Made by a program: the position numbers and the translations under genes. From contig CM043964.1 in assembly GCA_014529385.2 (NCBI GenBank), positions 106,208,087-106,272,086 of the forward strand: a stretch of 64,000 nt of DNA. The letters run 5' to 3'. The DNA comes from Adiantum capillus-veneris. Taxonomy: Eukaryota; Streptophyta; Polypodiopsida; Polypodiales; Pteridaceae. The notes under the pieces were generated by a model. That model searched no databases. It saw only the letters and a list, made by a program, of their open reading frames with translations, and was not told the origin of the DNA. Shown here in pieces: positions 34,294 through 45,758 of the stretch. The stretch's first letter is position 1. Each line of letters opens with the position of its first letter.

Positions 34294-35187
34294 TCATCGA
34301 AGGATTTGTGGGCCTTGAGCTTGTTCTTGTTGCACAGTGAGAGGAGGCGGTCTAGGGGGATATATGTCTCCCGGAAGTCGCCTTGGATGTGGACAATTGT
34401 ACATGCCATGGCCCATTTCATTGCAATTCCAACATTGCAACTCTTGAGCTTGTCTTCGTTGATTGCGATTCCCTTCTCTTGGTTGTCGTTGTTGAGGTAG
34501 GCCTTGTACTAGTTTCAGAGTGAGGTTCTCAAGCTGTTGAGTTAGCCTTTGTAAAACCTCTTGTTGAGAGTTATCTCCTATTTGTGAAGATTGTGCAAGA
34601 TGGGCCCTAATTGGTGCTTCCATGGTTTGTGAAGACTCCCTCTCACTCACTTCATTCAAACCCCTTGCTCTATGTGCTTGAAAGTGTAGTTTTCTAAACT
34701 TGATGATGGCTACCTCACGTGCTTCTTCGAAGGTGGATGGGAATTTTAGCTCTACTTTAGCCTTTAAAAGTGGATACAAGCCAACCATGAATCTCTCTTT
34801 TTTTAGAAAGTTAGGTGCACCACCATGATTTTCTAATGTAGCCTCCCACCTACCCCATAGATTGACAAAGGTTGCTTCATAAGAGGGATAGTCTTCAAGT
34901 GATACCTGCTTATGCCCAATAAGACATTTCCATAGTCCTTCAGAAGTATCACCTTGCCCGAACTTGGAGAGGAAGCTTGCTCGCAGTCTCTCCCAATTGG
35001 ACTTGATTTGGGGTTGCAAGGTCTCATACCATGCTTTAGCTTCTGCTTTTAGAACCAACTGGAAGGCTCGTAGCTTTACTTCCTCTTCATCTCTCCCGGA
35101 TATGAGATGTGCCATCTCCAAGTTGTCAAGAAACTCTTGCGCATCTTCCCCACTTCTTGCATAGAACGTGGGAAAAGAACTTGACAT
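34294..35187 (-). CDS. Tat-type gag, 297 codons
   Basis: It starts at ATG 35187 (MSSSFPTFYARSGEDAQEFL) and shows the retrotransposon gag domain (AKAWYETLQPQIKSNWERLR, EEAREVAIIKFRK) and one CCHC knuckle CWNCNEMGHGMYNC near the C terminus. It ends in TGA at 34296-34294. The next codons (PPPPANIPP ...) remain in frame with pol, so gag and pol are separated only by this stop. It would form the particle that packages the element RNA. Confidence 0.95.
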   Translation of the reverse strand: MSSSFPTFYARSGEDAQEFLDNLEMAHLISGRDEEEVKLRAFQLVLKAEAKAWYETLQPQIKSNWERLRASFLSKFGQGDTSEGLWKCLIGHKQVSLEDYPSYEATFVNLWGRWEATLENHGGAPNFLKKERFMVGLYPLLKAKVELKFPSTFEEAREVAIIKFRKLHFQAHRARGLNEVSERESSQTMEAPIRAHLAQSSQIGDNSQQEVLQRLTQQLENLTLKLVQGLPQQRQPREGNRNQRRQAQELQCWNCNEMGHGMYNCPHPRRLPGDIYPPRPPPLTVQQEQAQGPQILR

Positions 35188-35271
35188 TTTGTTTAGACTT
35201 TTTTAAATCTCTTTTTTTAAAGAAACTTTTCTCTTACAAGCCGCACAAGATTATTGACACTATAAATCTGA

Positions 35272-35484
35272 TTACATTAAAATGAAGATGTACACATCCA
35301 TTGTTAATTCGTACTTTATCATAGGTAGAATAAATGGATTAATTGAAGCATTGATTTCATTGAGGTGAGTGGATCCAAATATCCTCCTTATGATAGACTG
35401 AAACCTAAACTTAGTTGCAATGATTATATGAATGGATTGCCGAGCAATAGGCCTAAAAGGTTCATTATTTTGATCGTGATTCAT
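35272..35484 (-). CDS. small ORF B homologue in the Tat leader, 70 codons
   Basis: Similar to the LTR-encoded ORF B of the neighbouring element: it shares LNEINASINPFILPMIKY (there LNAINSSINPFILPMIRY) and DVYIFIL at the end. It lies between the primer-binding site and gag of the Tat element. The function is unknown; conservation in an otherwise different element argues for a real product. Confidence 0.55.
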   Translation of the reverse strand: MNHDQNNEPFRPIARQSIHIIIATKFRFQSIIRRIFGSTHLNEINASINPFILPMIKYELTMDVYIFILM

Positions 35485-35567
35485 GTGCTACTCCTCGTTG
35501 TTGGTTTGAAGACCTCGTTCCTTCATAAGGCCCTTGAGCACCCCTTCACCACTCCTTGTTCCTGCCT

Positions 35568-35783
35568 TTAAAACAAAATGAAAACGTGAACATCAAAAGA
35601 AGTTTCATAATTGATGATTGGAAGTATAATTGGATTGGGTGATACCAGTATTTCTCTAAGTCTTTCTGCACCAAACATAAAAACAATGCGTTGCTGGAAA
35701 AAGACTTTTCTATCTATGTGAACATTTACTCTAATGTGTTGTGCAAAATGAAATGGATAGATGGGAACTCCATTGTTCATCAC
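35568..35783 (-). CDS. small ORF A homologue in the Tat leader, 71 codons
   Basis: Shares FFQQRIVFMFGAERLREIL, SPNPIILPIINY and SFDVHVFIL with ORF A at 27342-27560 (about half of residues identical by eye). Codons for the shared residues differ mainly at the third base. It precedes ORF B by 83 bp and lies about 35 bp after the primer-binding site. No known family is recognised. Confidence 0.55.
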   Translation of the reverse strand: MMNNGVPIYPFHFAQHIRVNVHIDRKVFFQQRIVFMFGAERLREILVSPNPIILPIINYETSFDVHVFILF

Positions 35784-35814
35784 TAAAGAATTTGAAGGTA
35801 ACTTGAAAATATGT

Positions 35815-35832
35815 TCCTCAGTAGGGGCACCA
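35815..35832 (-). promoter_or_regulatory. primer-binding site of the Tat element
   Basis: The minus strand reads TGGTGCCCCTACTGAGG five bases after the LTR end, fitting a tRNA 3' end GGGGCACCA. The tRNA was not identified. Confidence 0.55.
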
Positions 35833-35837
35833 CTTTA

Positions 35838-37915
35838 TGAGGGCAAGCTTTTTTAAATGGGGCCTCTAAACCCAAACCAATGGGCCTACCCTCACAAAAT
35901 GTTCGTAAAGAGGTACGCACGCTACTTGGGGCACCACCTTCTTTTGGAAGTGGAGAAAGAAACCAATCAAGAAAAATAACACTTGCACTCACCCACCCAA
36001 GCAACACACTTTGAAAACCCCCTTACTCTATATACACTCTGGACACTTGAACACCATCAACGATTATGCAACCCAATGTCGTGCATCAAAATGAAATATG
36101 CAATTTGTGGAATAGCATTCACCTTCTCCCCATAAGAATACCCATAATACATCCAAACTCTTCCTCTCTCAAGCACACATCAAAAAAATCATGCGCGCAA
36201 GACATGCCTCTCAAACACACAAGAGAATCACTTACATCAACTAACACACTTTGCATAGAGAGCTCATCTTCATCTATGCAATGTCGTGACACAAATAAAA
36301 TCACCATGAGAGGTAGCCACATGCATATTTAATGAAGCAAAAGAGAGTTGGAGTAAGAAATTTCTTTAGACCAATTGAATAAGTGTGGAGAAACAAACCA
36401 ATGGTAAATTGAGAATAGAACACTTACTTGATTTCTCGCACACCTTTTAAGGGGAGGACAGACGCTGGCTAACCATCACGAATTGCGACGCTTGAAAGTT
36501 TTTGAAGATGATTTCATGATCATTAACATAACCATGAGAGAGATCATGATGTATTTACAAGTTATTGAGGTGCTACAAATGATTTATTGGGTTGATGGAG
36601 TAAGAGATTGTAGAATGGAGAGAGTGGAGAATAGAGTTGCACTTCCTCCAAAGAGGAGGGTTAGGAGGGAGGATGTGAAAGAGGGAGAGTTGGGGTTTTC
36701 TCTACTATTGATCAAGAAACAACATGAAGTTGCAAATATAGGTGTGTGTGTGTGTGTGCTTGAGTCTCTCCAAGGGGGGCTATTTATAGTTGTGTAGGAG
36801 TGGGATTATGCTACACTTAATTAGAGTAAGTGATTAGACCTAATTAAGTGTCCTTTGACCACTCGTTGAATATTGGACATAAAAGAGACTATTTATTCAC
36901 CAAAAAAATCATTTTAGACCGTGAAGGCTCCATAGGGGTGCATAATGTAGGTGGGCCCCACCATGAGGCCCTACGGGTGGCTCCTGCGGGGTATCTCAAC
37001 TTGTCTGTCTTGGCATTTAGAAAGCATCTTTAGGTTGGTCCCATCACATGCAAGTGACCTTGAACACTCATTGCTCTTCTAAAAGATGAGTAGGGGAAAA
37101 ATAAGATCTCACTCTCTTGATTTACAGTTCTCTTTTGCTGCGAATCTGACAGATTTACACTATTTTGACCATAACTTTTTACCTATAGCTCGGAATGACA
37201 TGCTTCAAAAGGCAAAATTGACCTTCTCAACATGTTTGATATGAATTTGGACTATTCTTCACACCCATGCACCAAGGAATTCGGTTTGGAAGGTCCACAC
37301 TAGGCTAGGGAACCTTTTGCTTCAAAGTCTTCTTGTATGGGCCCTTTGCTTGTATGCATCCAAGGGGAATCATGCTTTTTCAAAAGGCTATGATGCTTAA
37401 ACAAATAGAGGAGGGCCCAATATTTTTTTCTTGTGAAAAGAATATACAATTGGAGTCTTTTTGAAAGGAGAGAAACTATATGTATATTCTTAAGAGATAT
37501 TGGGCCACCTATGTAGGGGGCATAGAAGACTTGTAGAGAGGGACCATAATATTTGGTAAAGACAAGTGGAGAGTTGATTTCCATGAGAATTTATCTATAA
37601 GGGGTGGAATATGGATATATTATTTTTCTACTACTAATTCACAAGAGGTAAGAAATTTTGGGGGTATATAGTTGGTTATTGTATGCTTATTCTATTTACA
37701 AAGCAAAAAAGAAAAGGGTGGTAATATAAATATATGACTAAGGTGACATTTTTGGGAAGAGTATAATGTATGTGTCGCCACAAAGGTTAAAAGAAGAGGG
37801 GGAATTTACTCTAGATAACTTAATAGCATAGAAAAATATATACACATATGAGGAAAAGGACGTTGAGTAGGCTGACAAATGTTGCAAAAAGATGGTTACC
37901 ATTTTATGCCACTCA
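35838..37915 (-). repeat. 5' LTR of the Tat element
   Basis: Copy of 27621-29707 with scattered substitutions and one small deletion (a duplicated TTGATTTACTTGATTTAC is shorter here). Confidence 0.95.
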
Positions 37916-38269
37916 ATGGTAAGCACAAAACTACAATTCCAAAGAACTTCTCTTAGCCTATTTGGTCAGACAAGATTGAATGCCATTAACTCATCCATTA
38001 ACCCTTTCATATTACCCATGATACGATATGACCATAGCCTTGATGTTTTCATCTTCGTATTGTTTTGACATTCTCTTTTGCGTTCTTTCTTTTTGTGTGT
38101 GAATGCAAGAGAGAAAGAGTGAGTCTTCTTTGATTGCACTTCTTTCCAAACCCTAGTCTTCATGGCATCTATGGTTTAACTCCTTCATATAGTTTTTGTT
38201 GAGTTCTCTCACAAACTCTCACAGCCATAAGCCCGGTGCTTTCCTAACAAGACCGCAAATTTCTCGACA
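37916..38269 (+). repeat. 5' LTR of the plus-strand element, second part
   Basis: After the ATGG duplication it resumes at TAAGCACAAAACTACAATTC and ends TTTCTCGACA at 38269. The 3' LTR counterpart is 46036-46387. It is followed by the candidate primer site. Confidence 0.9.
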
Positions 38270-38275
38270 TATTTT

Positions 38276-38293
38276 TGGTTAACCCGACGCGAA
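38276..38293 (+). promoter_or_regulatory. candidate primer-binding site of the plus-strand element
   Basis: TGGTTAACCCGACGCGAA lies 6 bp after the LTR end. It starts with the TGG required by a tRNA CCA end. The tRNA was not identified. Confidence 0.5.
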
Positions 38294-38322
38294 TCTGCTA
38301 GGGTGAGAGTTTGTGGGTAACC

Positions 38323-40408
38323 ATGGGTGATCATGTTGAGCAACAGGGTATGCATTTTGACCCAGCAACAATGCAAATGTTTCAAGCATTTGCAATGTTC
38401 ATGCAACAACAACATGCTACTGAAAGAAGGGAGATTTCAGCAACGAAAGCCATACAAGCGGTCATCAACAGAATGGATCAGTTCAATGGCAAAGATGTAA
38501 CCAAGTACTTACGCGAGTATATGAAGGAGATGGAGCTGCATCGCGTGTCAGAAGGTGAGATGATTCAAAGCTTTGAGCTAGTTGTTGCTCCAGAAATTAG
38601 GGAGCATGTTAGGGCAATTAAAGATGGGCATGGGAGAAATTGGGAAGAACTCAAAGTAGCTTTAAAGGAGGAATATTTCATGGAGGACTCGGAGAGAGTG
38701 ACCAAAAGGACATTCTTAGAATGGGTAGTCAAGCCAAAGCAAGGACTATCAATAACAGAGCTACTTAGGGAATTTGAGCGGCGCTATGCACAACTCACAA
38801 GGACTGAAAGGGCCACACTAGATGCAGAGAAGACACATCTTTTCTTACAAGCTGTAGGTAAAGAGTTTCAAGAAAATTTGGAGCTTCTTCTTGAAGATAA
38901 AGATGCTGAGCAAGGACTAAAGACCGACTGGAATGAGGTTGAAGGTGCTGTCTCATTGCTTGCCAAACGACAAAGAAGAAGGGACAAGATGGTACTAAAC
39001 ACTACAAGTCCTTCCACCTCAACTCCTGACAAAATGGTAAAGCCTACTTTTATCGCTCCTAAGTTTGATGAGTCCATGCTAGATGAGCTTGTGAAGGGAA
39101 TGCGTGACTTGAAGGTGAAGCTTGCAAAGCTTTAAGAAAAAGGCCAACCATCAGGGCCACTTCCTAGGCAAAGACAACAGCCCAAAGAAGGGTTTGTTAA
39201 TAGATGTATTTGGCGTGATAGTACAGACCATGTAAGAAGGGATTGTGATGATTTTAGTGATGCTTTGTCAAAAGATGTTGTCTTTTTTAAGGATGGTAAA
39301 ATCCACTTAAGAGAGACAGGTCTACCCTTGAGAACTAACTTTGGGAAGGGGGGAATGCAAACCTTAGTTGAAGATATGGCAACCAAGCATGCCACCTCTT
39401 CAGTTGAGGCAGCTACCTATGGAGTAAAAATTGAACATTTTTGTGATGAAGAGGTGAGTGACCATCATGGTCAAATTTGGCCAAATGTCATGCAATTAGC
39501 TACAAAGGGAAAGCTTACAAAAGAGATTCTACATGAAGCAGGTGATTGCATACGTCTAGAAACAGGATGGAATGATCCAGTGGACTCATTGTCAGTGCAT
39601 GCCTACATTACAAAATGCCAACAAAATGAGGCAATTGTAGAAGAGAAGCGCAGACGTGAGAATGCTGATGAAGGACCATCAAAAAGAGCTTCTAGAAGTG
39701 GGGGAAGAAGTGACTCAATGCCTTCTCAAACACCCTCAACACAAGGAGCATCTCCACCTGAAGTACTCATGGAGGAGTCTACAACAGGAAAGAAGAAAGA
39801 GCCAATGAAAGGTAAGACAAAAGGCCCAACTTATAAACTACAATCTGATATTGAGGTTGCTACAGATTTAAAGAAAGTCTTGGAGGAAAGGATCTTGAAT
39901 AACAAGATTGAGTTTACTCTGGGAGAAGTTCTTGGCATTGCAAAGCGTGAATTCCATGAGGAGATCATTGACATCATCAAGAGAAAGAGGCAAACCCTTG
40001 CTGAAGTTTCTCGTCCACAGGTTGAAGGGGAAACCTCAAAGACACAAGGGATGCAACTGCAAAATAAGGAGAATGATGGAGCTGTGGTAGGATGCTACCA
40101 ATCTAGTGGGAAAGTGAAGCAAGTGTATTTCTCAAATGATGATGAAGAAGTTGAAGATATTCCTAGGAGTTACTATTCACGAAGTCATTGGGCAAGGGCT
40201 ACTACAGAAACTTTGGTCAAGGTAGGTGATCTTGAAGAGCCATTTGTTGCCTTGATTGACCATGGTTCAGAAATAAACATAATGTCAAAGAGTCTCTACA
40301 ACAAGTGCAAATGGCCGATGGACACAGATCATGGCTGGATGGTAAAAGTGGCAAACAATTCATCCGGTAATTGCAGCATGTCCAGGTGTGAAGGTGACAA
40401 TAGGTGAT
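38323..40408 (+). pseudogene. gag-protease of the plus-strand gypsy element
   Basis: The start is chosen at ATG 38323 (ACCATGGGTGATC). Gag runs to TAA 39133-39135, after which the same frame is open (EKGQPSGPLPRQRQQ). It passes a CCHC knuckle remnant CIWRDSTDHVRRDC, with Arg replacing the second Cys, and reaches the protease with ALIDHGSEINIMS. The frame then shifts near 40385; the second protease half (FFVQDTSSYHLILGQPY) continues at 40388-40690 in another frame. Gag holds TFLEWVVKPKQGLSITELL and a Lys-rich end. One nonsense change and two small indels separate it from an intact polyprotein. Confidence 0.85.
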
Positions 40409-40674
40409 GTAAAGATTGACCAAAACTTCTTTGTACAGGATACATCTTCATATCATCTCATCCTTGGACAACCCTACATTGTGGGAGTTCGAATGGAAAC
40501 AAAGGTAATGGACGATGGTTCAGCATATGCTAGGATACGTAGCAAAGATGGTAAACGTGTTGTCCAATTTCTCACAGTTTGTGTAAACCATGGAAGAAAT
40601 CGTGACAACCTCAGAGAACATCCTCTACCAAAGGTAAGCAAAGAGTTTCATGATCATAGAGAAATGATGGGTTT

Positions 40675-43600
40675 TTGCCAAGTACCATTGTAAAGCGGGA
40701 TTGCAGTGGTACAGAAAGAAAAAGGGTCCCGCCTGATCCAAAAATAGGTGAAACTTTCTCAATGAGCTCCTTGGTAACAAGGAATGGATCAGTATGTTTT
40801 ACAAAACTTGAAGATTTGAAGAGATATGAGAGGCAATATGTGCATAATGTACAAATAGGCATGAAAAAGAGTGGGTTGCTAAAGCCTACCGAAAATGTTT
40901 TGGGTTTGTGTGAACAAGTTTCTTTTGTAGATACTATGGGTGAGCTTGATGCTATAATGAGGTCTAGTTTGCATCTTGAAAATGAAGTTGTGGAAGTTTG
41001 CTCTATGGAAATGTATCAAGTAATAGAAGCTTTTAAAGAAAGCCAAACAGTTGGCCCAGAAGTCCATGTTGAAACTAAATACAAGAGTGTAGCAAAGAAG
41101 GTGAAACCAGTAGCTTCACCCTTACCACCTAACAACAGGGAAAAGATTGAACAGGCTTCTTTACAACCAAGTTTACGGAATCCTAAAAAGATCGAGCATA
41201 CCTTCACAAAGGAGTCTTTTCAAGAGTTGCAGATTGGTTGCGAGGAGTTTCTAACACAGGAGGAGAAAAAGTGCTTCAAAGAAATGCTTTCAAAGCATGG
41301 TAAGGCTTTTGCATTTGAGCCACATGAGATAGGATGTGTTGATCCTTATATTGTAGCTCCTATGGTAATTTTCACAATACCTCATGTGCCTTGGAATCTG
41401 CGGCCTATTCCGGTTCCAAAGGCTCATTTGCCAAAGTTAGTAGAGCTACTGAATGAGAAAATCAAAATGGGAATCTTGGAGCCTTCTTGTGCTCCATACT
41501 CAAACAGATGGTTCACAGTTCCAAAGAAGAATGGTTCTCTACGCTTCATCCAAGATATGCAACCAGTGAACAAGGTGACAATTAGAAATGTAGGAACGGG
41601 TCCAATTGTGGATGAATTTGCAGAGGCGTTTGCAGGGAGGGCAAACTACTCAATGGGGGATCTCTACTCAGGGTATGATCAATTTCAGCTTGCAATCGAA
41701 AGCAGAGACTTGACAACCATGAGGACACCTTTGGGTTTGGTAAGGATGTGTACCTTGCCACAGGGAGCAACCAACTCGGTTGCACATATGATGAATGGGA
41801 TGAATAAGGTCTTACGTGACTTTATTCCTCAAATCACAATGCCTTTCATTGATGATTTGCCTATCAAAGGATGTGAAGAAAGTGACAAAGATGAAGCTTT
41901 GGATCTCAAGGGATGTCGCAGGTTTGTGGTAAATCACATAAATGATTGTGATAAAATTTTGTCTAGGTTGGAAGAAGTGAATCTTACATTGTCAGGGAAA
42001 AAGTCTATGTTTGGTGTCAAAGAAGTGCTCATTGTGGGGCACATGTGCAGGCCATATGGTAGGAAACCTTGTCCATCAAAGGTAGATGCCATCCAAAGAA
42101 TGAAAGAAACATGCACTAGCATCACTGAGGTTAGAAGGTTTCTGGGAGCATGTGTCTTCTATGTTATTTGGATTCCACATTATGCACATGTAGCTGATCC
42201 TCTTTATCAGCTGCTTAGAAAGAATCAAAAGTTTAAATGGACAGAAGCACATGTAAAATCCATGAAAAAGCTAAAGGAGTTACTCCAGTCAGCAACAACT
42301 TTGAGAAAGGTAGACTATGAGTGTCAAAGGCCAGTGATTGTGACAGTAGATACCAGTCCTACAGGGATTGGATGGGCAATAGGGCAAGATGACAAAGAAG
42401 GACACAGGTATGTGGTAAGATTTGGAGCAAAGGTACTAAGTGCTCGCCAACGAAACTATCCACAGATAAAGAGAGAGTTATGGGGTATGGTTACAGCCTT
42501 GAAAAGTGGGAAAGAGTACCTAATTGGTGCATGTGTAGTTGTAGAAACAGATTGTCTACCACTTCTTGGGATGATTACAAGCTGCTCAACACCAGACATT
42601 GCTATGTTGCGGTGGATTGCCTACATTAAGTCCTTAAATCCCGAGTTTAAGCACATTGCAGGTAAAGACAATACAGTGGCAGATATGCTATCAAGGGCAA
42701 GGTATGAAGATGAGTCACAAATGATTGGTGAGGGAGATGATGTAGGCACAAAATTCTATTCTATCTCTCATGTCAAACGTAACAATGTCTGCATGACTAA
42801 TTCACTTGAATTGTTCTTGAAAGATCTTTATGAAGGTGATTGGCTTTCTATTGGAAGGTACTTGAGTACTCTAACAAAACAGGATGATTGGTCTGAACAA
42901 GAATTCAAGAGGATACGCAGGAAAGCATATGGGTACTTTTTAAGGGATGGTTACTTGTGGAATCATCCTAAACAAAAGGGTGCTACACCACAACGGGTTA
43001 TATGTAAAAAAGAGACTCAAGTAAAGCTCATGCAAGAGTTTCATGAGAGTCTATGGGCTGGACACAGGGGTGTGTGGGCAACCTTCCCCAAGTTGAAAGA
43101 AAAATACTGGTGGAAGGGTATGTATAAAGATGTATCTCAGTTTGTAGAGTCATGTGTAACTTGTCAAATGTATTCAAATGTTCGACATCGTGATAAATTG
43201 CACCCTACATATCCACTAGCCATGCACTATAAATGGGTTGTGGATCTAGTCACGATGCCTTTAGGACTTTGTCAGATGAGATACTTGGTTCTTGCACGAG
43301 AGGACCTAACTAACCAGGTTGAAGGAAGAGCATTAAGAGCTAAGACCACAGAAGCTGTGTGCAAATTCCTTCTTGATGAGGTGATTTGCCGTTATGGTTG
43401 TGTGGGAAAAATCACTGCAGATCGAGGTGAACTAGATGCAGAAGAAGCAAGGGAGTTCTTTTCTAGATTAGGGATCAAGCTTTCTCTTACTACAGCTTAC
43501 AACCCTGAAGGCAATGGAAAGAGTGAAAGAGGGCATCCTCCTATCATCAAAGCTTTGGCCAAGGCTTGCGAAGGAAGAGTTGGTGAGTGGCCAAAATTGT

Positions 43601-43824
43601 TACCATATGCTTTATGGGCTGATCGTACAACACATAGCTCAGTAACTGGATACATGCCTGCGGAGCTAATGCATAGTCAAAAGCCAGTGATGCCGATTGA
43701 GGATACAATTCCCACATGGAATGTACTACCTTGGCGAGAGGGGCTTAGTAGGGAAGATCTCCTTGCACTGCATATAAGGCAGCTAGAGAGAAGACCTGGA
43801 GACATTGAAGCTGCAAAAGAATGA
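40675..43824 (+). CDS. pol of the plus-strand gypsy element, 1049 codons (RT-RH-IN)
   Basis: Open polyprotein segment without its own ATG. RT: PSCAPYSNRWFTVPKKNGSL, QDMQPVNKVTIRN, MGDLYSGYDQFQLAI, RTPLGLVRMCTLPQGATNS and the active site MPFIDDLPIKG. RNase H: VIVTVDTSPTGIGWAIG, RELWGMVTALK and HIAGKDNTVADMLSR. Integrase: HESLWAGHRG...CVTC finger, WVVDLVTMPLG, ITADRGELDAEEA and GNGKSERGH for D-D-E. The RT differs from common plant gypsy types (LKSGYHQI, YLDD). TGA at 43822 interrupts the integrase C terminus, which continues in frame at 43840-44220. Confidence 0.9.
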   Translation: MPSTIVKRDCSGTERKRVPPDPKIGETFSMSSLVTRNGSVCFTKLEDLKRYERQYVHNVQIGMKKSGLLKPTENVLGLCEQVSFVDTMGELDAIMRSSLHLENEVVEVCSMEMYQVIEAFKESQTVGPEVHVETKYKSVAKKVKPVASPLPPNNREKIEQASLQPSLRNPKKIEHTFTKESFQELQIGCEEFLTQEEKKCFKEMLSKHGKAFAFEPHEIGCVDPYIVAPMVIFTIPHVPWNLRPIPVPKAHLPKLVELLNEKIKMGILEPSCAPYSNRWFTVPKKNGSLRFIQDMQPVNKVTIRNVGTGPIVDEFAEAFAGRANYSMGDLYSGYDQFQLAIESRDLTTMRTPLGLVRMCTLPQGATNSVAHMMNGMNKVLRDFIPQITMPFIDDLPIKGCEESDKDEALDLKGCRRFVVNHINDCDKILSRLEEVNLTLSGKKSMFGVKEVLIVGHMCRPYGRKPCPSKVDAIQRMKETCTSITEVRRFLGACVFYVIWIPHYAHVADPLYQLLRKNQKFKWTEAHVKSMKKLKELLQSATTLRKVDYECQRPVIVTVDTSPTGIGWAIGQDDKEGHRYVVRFGAKVLSARQRNYPQIKRELWGMVTALKSGKEYLIGACVVVETDCLPLLGMITSCSTPDIAMLRWIAYIKSLNPEFKHIAGKDNTVADMLSRARYEDESQMIGEGDDVGTKFYSISHVKRNNVCMTNSLELFLKDLYEGDWLSIGRYLSTLTKQDDWSEQEFKRIRRKAYGYFLRDGYLWNHPKQKGATPQRVICKKETQVKLMQEFHESLWAGHRGVWATFPKLKEKYWWKGMYKDVSQFVESCVTCQMYSNVRHRDKLHPTYPLAMHYKWVVDLVTMPLGLCQMRYLVLAREDLTNQVEGRALRAKTTEAVCKFLLDEVICRYGCVGKITADRGELDAEEAREFFSRLGIKLSLTTAYNPEGNGKSERGHPPIIKALAKACEGRVGEWPKLLPYALWADRTTHSSVTGYMPAELMHSQKPVMPIEDTIPTWNVLPWREGLSREDLLALHIRQLERRPGDIEAAKE

Positions 43825-43839
43825 CTCAAAAATGCAAGG

Positions 43840-44220
43840 TTGAAAAAAAGGGACTATTTTGATAAGCGACATCGACTCAGGAGCAAAGCAATTGACAAAG
43901 GTGACTGGGTTTTAGTGTATGATAGTAGCCTTGATAACCAGCACACAGTCATGTGTAAGTTCTCAAAAAGGTGGTTTGGACCGTATGTTGTAAAGCATGT
44001 GCATGAAAATGCTACTTACAGCTTGTCTGAACTAGATGGTACAGAAGTAAAGATTCCCATTGCAGGAAAAAGGATTAAAATGCTTAAGAGAAGAGGAGAC
44101 AATGATCTAGAACATATGGATGAGGAAGAAGAGAAAAACACAGGTGAAGATCAAAGTGAACATGAAGCTCTGGAATCATCCAGTGAGGAAGAAGACAAGG
44201 AAGATGTACAAGAGGTCTAA
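43840..44220 (+). pseudogene. integrase C-terminal part after an in-frame TGA
   Basis: Same frame as the preceding pol. It has DYFDKRHRLRSKAIDKGDWV and KRWFGPYVVKHV, the chromodomain-less gypsy GPY/F-type module, followed by a Glu/Asp-rich tail. It ends 58 bp before the 3' LTR. Confidence 0.85.
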
Positions 44221-45449
44221 TCTTACAAAGAGACAATGTGGCACATACCGGAGGATGTGCAGGTTTAGAGGGGGTGGATGTCGTGTTGTGACGCGTACAT
44301 AGTGGGAACGCATACTACAAGATCTATCTTGTATTTTTTTAGACACATAATTATATTTCCTATAGTGTACATATGCATATTTAAGTATAATAATAAGCCT
44401 TCTATCTCATCCTATTATTTTTCTCAAGGGTAACATATCCTTACTTTACCATTAGAAAATATTATGGGAAAAGCATCAATAGCTCCGCCTCTTTAACTTG
44501 GGGCAAAAAGCATTGATTCTTTATTTCTACTATTTCATTATCATCTCACACCCTATCTAGATCCTATATCTAGGGTAAAATCCAATATATATATATTCTA
44601 TGTATTTTTTATACTTTTCTTATATTTCTTTTTAAATAGCTACTAGGAGAGAATCAAATCCTAGTGGGACACTAGGTGGCATGATTTCAAAGATACACTT
44701 ATTTTAATGCATTATTGCAAGCATGATTATAAAACTTTGTCAAGGAGCAATGTCATGCTTTCATATGGCATGAGGTGTCCTTGTGAATTAAATGAAAGTC
44801 TAGGCTAAGGAGACCACATGAAGACTTTTGCTGCCATAAATGGACCCTATTTTGATGAATTTTTTACACAAGGTTCCAATCCGAATTGGAAAACAATTTT
44901 AAAATAAAAATCGTAGCTAATGAGCTGAAGTTTTTGCCCATATTTTTACTTTTTTATTTGGAGCCACGGTTGAGGAGATATGATCAAAATACTGGACCCC
45001 AATCTGCTCACATCATGCAAGGACAGCTCATTTCCAACTTTTCCAATTCATGTTCACACTGGCTCCTCTCTTCTTGTGTAAACCCTTGGGGGTTCCCTTC
45101 ACCTATAAAAGGGGACCTCTTCTTCCTTGAAAAGGAACTCAAGCATTCAAGCCATTGATGAGAGGAATTCTTGAGGGAGTGAGTAGTAATGCCTAATTGT
45201 ACTTAGCCCCATTAACATAAGCCCAAGCCTACACTTTCTCCTAGAGGAAGACTAGCCATTCTTGTACGCTATCCTTGGAAGATCAACTCTAATCAAAGAA
45301 GGTGTTGTACTTGGCGTATCAAGCAAAGTGGAGTGCTCCCCTCTTCTTCTCTCTCCATCAATAATGGTGCCGAAGGGTTTGTCAAGTAAGATGTGTTCTA
45401 CATTGATGTTTTCTTGATTTCTTATTGTTTTCTTTTTCATCTCTAATCC

Positions 45450-45534
<85 letters not shown>

Positions 45535-45758
45535 GTATATGTATGTATGTATGTATGTATCTAATCTCATCTCCTTAACCAAATCTATCTCTCTCACTCT
45601 TAGTAATTCATCCTCTCTACAAATTTTAGGTTCTCTTTGCTACAGGTACATCTCTCCCCGCAGTATCCTTATTGTCTACAGGCAAGAATAGGGCTTGGGA
45701 GGGAAAATTCTCATCTCTTCACTTCTCTCATATCTGCATTTCTCACATACTATCCTAG

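Larger units (their letters stand above)
27621..37915 (-). mobile_element. complete Tat-lineage Ty3/gypsy retrotransposon with dual RNase H
   Basis: LTRs are 27621-29707 and 35838-37915 (about 2.08 kb, few differences) with TG...CA ends; the target duplication ATGG is at 27617-27620 and 37916-37919. Coding is on the minus strand, so 35838-37915 is the 5' LTR. The primer-binding site is TGGTGCCCC from 35832 downward. The polypurine tract is GGGGGAGGG, just right of 29707. TATAAATA boxes lie on the minus strand at 28571-28564 and 36788-36781. Gag and pol are each open and in one frame, separated by a single TGA. It sits inside the 5' LTR of the plus-strand element and is therefore younger. Confidence 0.95.
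27557..38068 (+). pseudogene. small ORF B (70 codons), split by the Tat element
   Basis: The first 64 nt (27557-27620, MNQEDLYTQLIPI...) are separated from the rest (37920-38068, ending DVFIFVLF) by the 10.3-kb Tat insertion and its ATGG duplication. Intact copies exist at 45974-46186 and 56511-56723. The reading frame either side is otherwise preserved. Confidence 0.6.
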
